Part shown: positions 18,817-26,204 of the stretch, one piece after another
Numbering within the stretch: position 1 is the first letter of the stretch
Layout: every line of letters begins with the position of its first letter
NCBI RefSeq assembly: GCF_016722895.1
Contig: NZ_JAEQNA010000004.1
Span: 1 to 64,000, forward strand
Source of the DNA: Ramlibacter aurantiacus
Lineage (GTDB): Bacteria; Pseudomonadota; Gammaproteobacteria; Burkholderiales; Burkholderiaceae_C
Direction: 5' to 3'
DNA length: 64,000 bases
Notes under the pieces: generated by a model
Told to the model about the DNA's origin: nothing
The model's database searches: none
The model's input: only the letters and a program-made list of their open reading frames with translations
Made by a program: the position numbers and the translations under genes

Positions 18817-19764
18817 TCAGGCAGTGCGCACCGGATGGCGTGGCGTCCCGGTTTCGAAGAAGGCCTGCAGGTTGGCCAGCACCGTGCGCTCCTGCGCGAT
18901 CTCGGCCGCGCGCGTCGCGCCGCCGATGTGCGGACTGAGCAGCGCGTTCGGGAAGTCGCGCAGGGCCTGCGGTACGGCCGGCTCATGCTCGAACACGTCG
19001 CTGGCGAAACCGGCCAGGCGGCCGCCGGACAACGCGCGGCACAGCGCGGCTTCATCGACCAGCGCGCCGCGTGCCACGTTCACCAGCATGCCGTCGGGGC
19101 CGAGCGCCTGGATCACCGCCTCGTCGACCGCGTGCCGCGTGTCGGCCGTGACCGGTGCCGCCAGCACCAGCACCTCGGCCCAGCGCGCCAGCGACAACAG
19201 ATCCCGGAAGGGCTGCACGCCCGCCATGGCCGGCGCGCGCCGGCTGCAGGCGCCGACTTCCATCTCCAGCGCCTGCGCACGCAGGGCCACGCGCCGGCCC
19301 ACCTCGCCGAAGCCGAACAGCCCGAGCCGGGCACCGGTCAGGCCGGGCGAGGCGGGTAATCGCCGCGTGGGATCCTGCCACTGGCCGCTGCGCACATGGC
19401 GGTCGGCCAGCGGAAGTTGCCGCCTCAGCGCGATCAAGAAACCGATGGCCAGGTCCGCCACGCTGGATGCGTTGGCCCCGGGCGCGTGGGCCACCGCCAC
19501 GCCGTGGCGCGCCGCGGCGTGCAGATCGATGGCGTCGCGCCCGGCGCCCCAGCAGCACAGCAGGCGCAGCCGCGGCATCGCCGCGAACTGCAGCTCGCCG
19601 CAAGCCAGCGAGCCGCGCGTCACGGCGGCCTCGGCCCTCTCCGCGCCGGCCTGGCCAGGCTCGATGACCTCGTAGCCCGCCGCGCGCAAAAGTTCTGGAA
19701 GCTGGGGCGAGAGGGGCGCCAGCAACGCCACGCGATGAGGCGCCCGCTCCTCACTTCCCGCCAC
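18817..19764 (-). CDS. D-isomer-specific 2-hydroxyacid dehydrogenase
   Basis: This cytoplasmic NAD(P)-dependent dehydrogenase has 315 residues. The dinucleotide loop is GLFGFGEVGRR near residue 148. Catalytic landmarks are the arginine in NVARGALVDE, the acid in DVFEHEP and the histidine in SPHIGGAT. It is the last gene of a minus-strand operon behind an enolase-superfamily gene and a Bug receptor, and its start overlaps the receptor stop by 14 bases. It may reduce or oxidise a sugar-acid breakdown product; the substrate is unknown. Confidence 0.9.
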   Translation of the reverse strand: MAGSEERAPHRVALLAPLSPQLPELLRAAGYEVIEPGQAGAERAEAAVTRGSLACGELQFAAMPRLRLLCCWGAGRDAIDLHAAARHGVAVAHAPGANASSVADLAIGFLIALRRQLPLADRHVRSGQWQDPTRRLPASPGLTGARLGLFGFGEVGRRVALRAQALEMEVGACSRRAPAMAGVQPFRDLLSLARWAEVLVLAAPVTADTRHAVDEAVIQALGPDGMLVNVARGALVDEAALCRALSGGRLAGFASDVFEHEPAVPQALRDFPNALLSPHIGGATRAAEIAQERTVLANLQAFFETGTPRHPVRTA

Positions 19765-20704
19765 TGCCCAGCGCCTGCAGGAAATCGCGGCGTGACTTCA
19801 CCTCGGTTTCGACGTGCTTTTGCATCTGCGCACTCGACAGCCGCATGAAGGACTGCTTGTTATCCGCCATGAAGGTCTTCCACTCGGGCATGGCTTCGAT
19901 GCGGTCCAGCGCCGCATTGAGCGTGGCCAGCGCTTCGGGCGGCGTTCCCTTGCGTACCATCAAACCCCGCCAGATCTCCTCGACCACGTTGAAGCCCTGT
20001 TCCTTGTAGGTGGGCACGTCGGGGAAGTTGGGGTCACGCTGGGGTGAGCTGATGCCCAGCAGCCGCAGCTCGCCGCGCTGGATCTGCGGCAGGGCCGAGC
20101 TGGGCGTGATGCCCGCGGCCTGCACGTGCCCGCCCATGAGCGCGAGCACGGCCTGGTTGCCGCCGTTGAACGGTACCCAGACTCCCTGAACGCCAGCCTC
20201 CTGCTGCAGGCGGTAGTACACGTATTGGTGGAAGCCCGCCGCCGCGAAGCCGCCGACGGACACCTTTTCCGGTGTCGCCTTCAGCGCGGCGACCAGCTCC
20301 TTCATGCTCCTGTAGGGGCTGTCGGCGCGCACGGCCATGCTCGAAGGCTCGGCCTGCAGGCCACGAAAGAACAGGAAGTCTTCCGGCGAGTAGGCCGACT
20401 TCGCCTCGGCCATCAGGAACGAGGTCGATCCCGTGGCCGTCACGAGGGTGTAGCCGTCGGCCGGCAGCTGCATGGCCTGGGCCATGCCCACCGCGCCGGT
20501 GCCGCCCACCTTGTTCTCGATGACGATGGGCACCTTGAGCTCGGGACCGAGCAGCTTGCCGACCATGCGCGCCATCGCATCCAGCGGAGAACCGGCCGCG
20601 GAGGTGACGATGATGCGGATCGGCTTGTCGGGGTAGGCGGCCAGGCCCGCGCGGCAGGCCAGTGCCAGCGCGAACACGAACAACAGACGCAAGGGCAGTC
20701 GCAT
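19751..20704 (-). CDS. Bug/TctC-family periplasmic solute receptor
   Basis: This is a 317-residue extracytoplasmic receptor with a signal peptide ending near CRAGLAA. It is followed by the family core YPDKPIRIIVTSAAGSPLDA and, later, PDVPTYKEQGFNV. Bug receptors bind carboxylates and related small molecules. It lies between an enolase-superfamily gene and a dehydrogenase gene and has no membrane partner beside it; the only tctAB pair in the window is at 28.8-30.8 kb. The ATG at 20704 is the first in-frame start with a signal peptide. Confidence 0.92.
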   Translation of the reverse strand: MRLPLRLLFVFALALACRAGLAAYPDKPIRIIVTSAAGSPLDAMARMVGKLLGPELKVPIVIENKVGGTGAVGMAQAMQLPADGYTLVTATGSTSFLMAEAKSAYSPEDFLFFRGLQAEPSSMAVRADSPYRSMKELVAALKATPEKVSVGGFAAAGFHQYVYYRLQQEAGVQGVWVPFNGGNQAVLALMGGHVQAAGITPSSALPQIQRGELRLLGISSPQRDPNFPDVPTYKEQGFNVVEEIWRGLMVRKGTPPEALATLNAALDRIEAMPEWKTFMADNKQSFMRLSSAQMQKHVETEVKSRRDFLQALGSGGK

Positions 20705-20721
20705 GGCTTGTCTCCTTCTGC

Positions 20722-21885
20722 TTACTCGTTGGGGATGGGCGCGTCCTCGGCGGTGCGGAACCTGCGCGGCGTGTAGGCCTTGCCCCGGTGGGCGCGCACG
20801 CCCTCCTCGAGGATGTCGATGCCCAGGCCGGGGCCGGTGGGCAAATCGATGTAGCCCTTGACCGGCTTGAGCGCGTTCGAGGCCACCTGCGGCGCGAACG
20901 ACTCGTAGGGCATGAAGTACTCGGTGATGGTGAAGTTGGGCATGCAGGCCGCTGCCTGCACCGTCGCCGACAGCGCCAGCGTGGTGGAGTTGTAGTTGTG
21001 CGGCGAAACCGCGACCAGCTCCGACTCGGCCGCCGCGGCGATCAGCGTCATCTCCAGGATGCCACCGCAGTTGGACACGTCGGGATTGATGATGTCCACG
21101 CATCGCTGGCGCAGCAGGCGACGGAAGTCGGCGCGCCCGTACAAGGCCTCGCCGGCCACCACCGGGATGCGCGTGGCGGCACGCACCTCGGCCAGGGCCT
21201 CCAGGTTCTCCGAGGGACAGGGCTCCTCGAACCAGTAGATGCCCAGGTCCTCCAGGCGCCTGGACAGCTCGATGGCGTGCGTCGGCGCGAGCCGGCGGTG
21301 GATGTCCAGCAGCAGGTCCACGTCCGGGCCGACGGCGTCGCGCACGGCCTTCACCACCTGCACGGCATGGCGGATGTGCTCCTTGGGGATGTGGGTGCGC
21401 CAGGGGCGCGGCAGCGGGTCGAACTTCATGGCGTCGAAGCCCTGTCGCACCACGTCCTCGGCCGCCTTGGCGAAGTCCGAAGGCGTGGCCAGCTTGTAGC
21501 CCCAGCCGTTGGCATAGACCCGGATGCGCTGGCGGCAGGCGCCGCCCAGCAGGTCGTACACGGGGCGACCGGCGGACTTGCCCGCGATGTCCCACAGCGC
21601 CATCTCCAGGCCCGACACCGCGCACCAGAACTCCAGCGACGAGCGGCGCTGCGCGTAATCGTCGTAGGCGATCTGCAGGAAGTGGCGGATGTGGCGCGCG
21701 TCACGCCCCACCAGATACTGGCCCAGCGACTCGACCTGGGCCGCGACGGCGCCGTCCCGGTCGTACTGGCTGTAGGCCTCGCCCCAGCCCACGATGCCAT
21801 CGGAGGTCTGGATGCGCACGAACACGAAGTTCTTCCGCCAGCCCGGGTGCACCGGCAGGCATTCGACTTTCTCGATCTTCAACAA
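20722..21885 (-). CDS. Mandelate racemase/muconate lactonizing enzyme family dehydratase
   Basis: This enolase-superfamily protein has about 387 residues. Metal-ligand candidates are D in LLLDIHRRLAPTHA, E in WFEEPCPS and E in VAGEALYG; HNYNST follows. These enzymes abstract the alpha proton of an acid sugar or hydroxyacid and often dehydrate it. No ATG fits. A TTG at 21885 or 21882 follows GGAG by about ten bases and opens the conserved LLKIEKVEC; a TTG at 21921 is also possible. It is first in the operon with a Bug receptor and a 2-hydroxyacid dehydrogenase, under a divergent LysR gene. Confidence 0.9.
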   Translation of the reverse strand: MLKIEKVECLPVHPGWRKNFVFVRIQTSDGIVGWGEAYSQYDRDGAVAAQVESLGQYLVGRDARHIRHFLQIAYDDYAQRRSSLEFWCAVSGLEMALWDIAGKSAGRPVYDLLGGACRQRIRVYANGWGYKLATPSDFAKAAEDVVRQGFDAMKFDPLPRPWRTHIPKEHIRHAVQVVKAVRDAVGPDVDLLLDIHRRLAPTHAIELSRRLEDLGIYWFEEPCPSENLEALAEVRAATRIPVVAGEALYGRADFRRLLRQRCVDIINPDVSNCGGILEMTLIAAAAESELVAVSPHNYNSTTLALSATVQAAACMPNFTITEYFMPYESFAPQVASNALKPVKGYIDLPTGPGLGIDILEEGVRAHRGKAYTPRRFRTAEDAPIPNE

Positions 21886-21939
21886 GGCTCTTGTCTCCAC
21901 TGCGCCGCTTGCTGCGGCCAATGCACTCTAGCCCGTGCG

Positions 21940-21981
21940 GGAGATAACGTAAACGATATGAAAATGGCATTCGGAGATAAC
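21940..21981. promoter_or_regulatory. Direct repeat GGAGATAAC in the divergent promoter region
   Basis: GGAGATAAC occurs at 21940-21948 and 21973-21981, a spacing of 33 bases or about three helical turns, between the LysR gene and the mandelate-racemase-type operon. It is a likely LysR operator pair; assignment is inferred. Confidence 0.5.
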
Positions 21982-21995
21982 AACGCAGCATCACC

Positions 21996-22907
21996 ATGCA
22001 ATTCCAGAGACGGCACCTCCAGGTGCTCGTGGCCATCGAGGACGCGGGTTCCATGCACAAGGCCGCGCAGCAGCTGGGCATGGCCCAGCCGGCGGTCTCG
22101 CGCCTGCTGGCCGAGATCGAGCGCGCCCTCGGCATGCGCATCTTCGAGCGCGGAGCTGGCGGCAGCACGCCGACGCGCCGCGCAGAGGCGCTGCTCGCGC
22201 AGGCCCGCGCCACCCTCGGAGGACTGCTGCGCATGGATGAGATCGCCTCGGGCCACGGCGGCTCGATCCGCTTCGGCTGCATTCCGCGCGCCATTCACAC
22301 GCTCATGCCCTTCCTGCTGCCGCGGCTCGGGCCGCTGCGCCTGCAGCTGGTCGAGGACGGCTCACCCGCACTGCTGAGCGCGCTGGAGCGCGGCGCCGTG
22401 GACATGGCCGTGGTGCGCCACGTGGCGGGCGCGGCGGGCATCGGCGGCGCGCTGCAGGCCCTGCGGCTGTACGACGAGGCGCCCACGGTGATTTGCAGCG
22501 CGCACCATCCGCTGGCGCGCCGCCGCACGCTGGCCTTGTCTTCCCTGGGTGAGCAGGCCTGGGTGCTGCCGGCCTCGGGCACCACCACCCGGGCCCTGCT
22601 GGACCGCTTCTGGCAACACACGGGCCTGACGCCGCTGCAACCGGTGCTGGAGACCCGCTCGTTCGAGGCGAGCGTGGCCCTGGTCGCCGACACCGAACTG
22701 CTGGCCATCATCCCGGACTCCATCGCCCGCATGCACGAGCGGGCCGGGCGGATCCGGCGGGTCCGTGTCACGCCCACGCTGCCCGGGACTGCGGTGATGC
22801 TGGTCTTCGACGCCGCAGCTCCGCAAGACCCGGTGCTGGCCGCCTGCCGCGACCTGGTCCTGGACGCGGCCGTGCAGGCGCGCCGTGCTTATGCGCTGGG
22901 CGCCTGA
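21996..22907 (+). CDS. LysR-family transcriptional regulator
   Basis: This is a 303-residue regulator with an N-terminal winged helix (LVAIEDAGSMHKAAQQLGMAQPAVSRLLAEIE) and a C-terminal periplasmic-binding-like effector domain (SIRFGCIPRAIHTLMPFLLPRL onward). It is divergent from the enolase-superfamily/Bug/dehydrogenase operon and most likely controls it through the GGAGATAAC repeats just upstream. The inducer is probably the pathway substrate. Confidence 0.93.
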   Translation: MQFQRRHLQVLVAIEDAGSMHKAAQQLGMAQPAVSRLLAEIERALGMRIFERGAGGSTPTRRAEALLAQARATLGGLLRMDEIASGHGGSIRFGCIPRAIHTLMPFLLPRLGPLRLQLVEDGSPALLSALERGAVDMAVVRHVAGAAGIGGALQALRLYDEAPTVICSAHHPLARRRTLALSSLGEQAWVLPASGTTTRALLDRFWQHTGLTPLQPVLETRSFEASVALVADTELLAIIPDSIARMHERAGRIRRVRVTPTLPGTAVMLVFDAAAPQDPVLAACRDLVLDAAVQARRAYALGA

Positions 22908-23069
22908 GGCGCTCTTAGCGCCGTGACGCCACGCCCAGCGTTGCGCGCAAGCGCCAAAGCTTGATGGGAGTCAACCCCGGCACGAACACCCATTGCGAAG
23001 CTGCGTTGGCTCTGCCTATTCTTCGATGCGCTGATTGCATTGGCGGGGCGCGCGCCGCGGGGGAGTTCG

Positions 23070-26000
23070 ATGAAACGGTTTCGGCTGGGTCCGCTCAGGG
23101 TCTTGCAGCTTCTGCTGGTCCTCGTGCTGCTCCTGGCGGGCGCCGCCGTCGCCTGGGAGATCCACACCTCCACCCTGCAGGCGCGCTACTTCTCGGCCTG
23201 GGCGCGCGAGCTGCGCTTCGAGGTGCAGCCCGGGCCTCGCACGGACACCCGCTATCCGCGCTTCGGTCCGTACGATGAGCGCCTGGGCCATACGCGGTTG
23301 CCCGAATGGCTCCAACGCCTCGACGAGCGCGGCTTCCGCGTGACCGCGCAGGCGAAGCAGTCTCCCGACCTGGTGCGGCACCTCGATCGTGGCTTGTTCC
23401 CCCCGTACCGTGAGAAGGCCCAGGCGGGGCTCAGCATCGTCGACTGCCGGCGCGAACCGATCTTCCAGTCGATCTTTCCGCAACGCGCCTATCCCTCCTT
23501 CGAGGCCATCCCGCCGCTGCTGGTGCAGGTGCTGGCGTTCATCGAGAACCGCGAGATCGTCGATGCCACGGCGCCGCGCCACAACCCTGCCGTCGAATGG
23601 CCGCGCCTGGGCCAGGCGGTGCTCGACCAGGCGGTCAAGGCGAACGACCCCGCGCACCAGGGCGCCGGCGGCAGCACCCTTGCCACCCAGCTCGAGAAAT
23701 TCCGCCATTCCGAGGACGGCCGCACCGCCCACATCCTCGACAAGGGCCGGCAGATGGTGTCGGCTTCGCTGCGGGCCTACCTGGATGGGGAGCTGACCGC
23801 GGGGGCGCGCCAGCGCATCGTGCTCGACTACATCAACAGCCTGCCCCTCGGAGCCCAGCGCCACTACGGCGAGGTGATCGGTGTCCAGGACGGGCTGCGC
23901 CTCTGGTTCGGCGCCGACCCCGCCGTCGTCGACGCCGCCCTGCGCGGCAATCCGGCCGATCCGGCCGCGCGAGATGCCCAGGCGCTGGGCTTGCGCCAGG
24001 TGCTGGCCCTCCTGATCGCGCAGCGCCGGCCGTCGTTCTATCTCGGACCGGCCAAGGACCGGTTGAACTCCGTCGTCGATGCCTACCTGCGCGTGCTGGC
24101 CGATGCCGGCGTGGTCGGGCCCACGCTGCGCGACGCGGCCTTGAGCGCTCCGCTGCAGGTGCGGGAGGCCGCGCCCGACGTGCCGACCGCCCTGCACGTG
24201 GGCGACCGCAAGGCCGTCAACAGCCTGCGCGTCGAGCTGGCCTCCTTGCTGGACACGCCGCGCCTGTACGACCTGGACCGGCTGGACCTGCACGTGACGG
24301 GCACCTTCGACCATCCCCTGCAGAAGGCGGTCACCGAGACGCTGCGGCAGCTGCGCGATCCGGCTCACGCACGCGCCGCCGGCCTGCTCGGCCCCGGCCT
24401 GATCGAAGGCGGCGACGCCGCCGAGATCCTCTACACCTTCACCCTGTACGAACGGGGCGAGGGTGTGAACCGGGTGCGGGTGCAGACCGACAACCTGGAC
24501 CAGCCGCTGGATCTCAATGCCGGCGGCAAGCTCGAGCTGGGCTCCACCGCCAAGCTGCGCACGCTGGTGAGCTACCTGGAGATCGTCGCCGCCCTGCACG
24601 CCGAGATGGCCGCGGACAGCCCGCGCCAACTGGCCGAGCGACAGGTCTCGCGACGCGACCGGCTGTCGCGCTGGGCTGTCGAGCATCTCACCAGCGCCCC
24701 CGACAAAAGCCTGCCGGCCATGCTGCAGGCAGCCTTGCAGCGGCGCTATTCCGCCAGCCCGGCCGAGACCTTCTTCACCGGCAGCGGCGCGCACACCTTC
24801 GGCAACTTCAACGCGAGCGACAACGGCAAGGTCATGTCGGTGGCGGATGCCTTCCGGGATTCGGTGAACCTGGTGTTCGTCCGCCTGATGCGCGACATCG
24901 TCCATCACCACATCTACCGAACGCCGGGCGAGGCCGAGCGCATCCTCGAGGACCCCACGCATCCGCAGCGCGCCGAGCTGCTGGCCCGCTTCGCCGACGA
25001 GGAGGGCAGCCGCTTCCTGCGCCAGTTCCATGCCCGCCACCGCGGACAGGACGTGTCGCAGGTGCTCGAGAGCATTGCCGCGCAGGTGCGCCCCACCCCC
25101 CTGCGGCTGGCCGTCATCTTCCGATCCGCGAACCCCGGGGGATCGTTCGAGGATTTCCTCGGGTTCATGGCGCGACAGCCGGTGGCCTCCGCCGTGCCCG
25201 AGGCCTCCCTGAAACCGCTCTTCGAGCGCCACGGCCCGGACCGCTTCTCGCTCGCCGACCGCGCCTACCTGGCACGCGTCCACCCGCTGGAGCTGTGGCT
25301 GGCCGGCTACCTGGCCCGGCATCCGCAAGCCGGCCTCCAGGAGGTGATCGACGCCAGCCGCAGCGAGCGGCAGGAGGTCTACCAGTGGCTGTTCCGCTCG
25401 CGCGCCAAACGCGGGCAGGACACGCGCATCCAGTCCCTGCTCGAGGTCGACGCCTTCGCACGGATCCATCGCAGCTGGAAACGCCTGGGCTTTCCCTTCG
25501 ACAGCCTGGTGCCCTCGTACGCCACCGCGCTCGGCAGCTCGGGCGATCGACCGGCGGCCCTGGCCGAGCTGGTGGGCATCGTGCTCAATGACGGAGTCCG
25601 GCTCCCGTCGATCAGGGTCGAGGCGATGCGCTTCGCCGCCGACTCACCTTATGAAGCCGTGCTGGAAACCAGGCCGTCGACGGGTGAGCGGGTGCTGCCG
25701 CCGGCGGTGGCCGCTGCGGTGCGGCAGGCCATGACCCGCGTGGTCGCCGAGGGCACGGCCCGCCGCGTGCACGGGGCCTTGGACCCTGCGGACGGGCCGC
25801 CGATCCGGGTGGGCGGCAAAACCGGCACCGGCGACAACCGCCTGGAGAGCCACGGTCGCGGCGGAGCGCTGGTGAGTTCACGTCCGGTCAGCCGCACCGC
25901 GACCTTCGTGTTCTTCATGGGCGATCGCTTCTACGGCACCGTCACCGCCTATGTCCCTGGCCGGGCCGCCGATGCGCACCGCTTCACCAGCGCCCTGCCG

Positions 26001-26153
26001 GTGCAGGTCCTCAAGACCCTGGCACCGCAGCTGCGGCCCCTTCTGAACCCGGCCGCCAGCGCCGGGTGCGCGCCGGGCCGCACGCCGATGGAGGACGCGG
26101 CCGCGCTCGTGCTGACCAGCGGGAAACGCCGGGCCACTCCAACGATTCCGTAG
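23070..26153 (+). CDS. Large bifunctional PBP-like protein (GT51 plus transpeptidase)
   Basis: This is a 1027-residue bitopic protein with an N-terminal anchor (VLQLLLVLVLLLAGAAVAWE). A glycosyltransferase-51 domain at about 140-300 has diverged motifs: IENREIVD where EDxxF is expected (E159 kept), GGSTLATQLEKFRHS, IVLDYINSLPLG and GVQDGLRLWFG. A transpeptidase domain follows with S492-T-A-K, S598-V-N and K-T-G near 917. So both activities look possible, although the glycosyltransferase acidic pair is altered. The ATG at 23070 follows GGGGGAG. The protein is longer than PBP1a/1b/1c. No obvious partner gene is adjacent. Confidence 0.82.
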   Translation: MKRFRLGPLRVLQLLLVLVLLLAGAAVAWEIHTSTLQARYFSAWARELRFEVQPGPRTDTRYPRFGPYDERLGHTRLPEWLQRLDERGFRVTAQAKQSPDLVRHLDRGLFPPYREKAQAGLSIVDCRREPIFQSIFPQRAYPSFEAIPPLLVQVLAFIENREIVDATAPRHNPAVEWPRLGQAVLDQAVKANDPAHQGAGGSTLATQLEKFRHSEDGRTAHILDKGRQMVSASLRAYLDGELTAGARQRIVLDYINSLPLGAQRHYGEVIGVQDGLRLWFGADPAVVDAALRGNPADPAARDAQALGLRQVLALLIAQRRPSFYLGPAKDRLNSVVDAYLRVLADAGVVGPTLRDAALSAPLQVREAAPDVPTALHVGDRKAVNSLRVELASLLDTPRLYDLDRLDLHVTGTFDHPLQKAVTETLRQLRDPAHARAAGLLGPGLIEGGDAAEILYTFTLYERGEGVNRVRVQTDNLDQPLDLNAGGKLELGSTAKLRTLVSYLEIVAALHAEMAADSPRQLAERQVSRRDRLSRWAVEHLTSAPDKSLPAMLQAALQRRYSASPAETFFTGSGAHTFGNFNASDNGKVMSVADAFRDSVNLVFVRLMRDIVHHHIYRTPGEAERILEDPTHPQRAELLARFADEEGSRFLRQFHARHRGQDVSQVLESIAAQVRPTPLRLAVIFRSANPGGSFEDFLGFMARQPVASAVPEASLKPLFERHGPDRFSLADRAYLARVHPLELWLAGYLARHPQAGLQEVIDASRSERQEVYQWLFRSRAKRGQDTRIQSLLEVDAFARIHRSWKRLGFPFDSLVPSYATALGSSGDRPAALAELVGIVLNDGVRLPSIRVEAMRFAADSPYEAVLETRPSTGERVLPPAVAAAVRQAMTRVVAEGTARRVHGALDPADGPPIRVGGKTGTGDNRLESHGRGGALVSSRPVSRTATFVFFMGDRFYGTVTAYVPGRAADAHRFTSALPVQVLKTLAPQLRPLLNPAASAGCAPGRTPMEDAAALVLTSGKRRATPTIP

Positions 26154-26204
26154 CCCTGACGCAGCGGCTCGCCCATCACACCGCTGGGGCCTCGTTCCAG
26201 GACC

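Noticed and set aside
23016-25469. 817-residue minus-strand open frame
   Set aside because: It is antisense to the PBP-like gene, whose sense frame has clear catalytic motifs.
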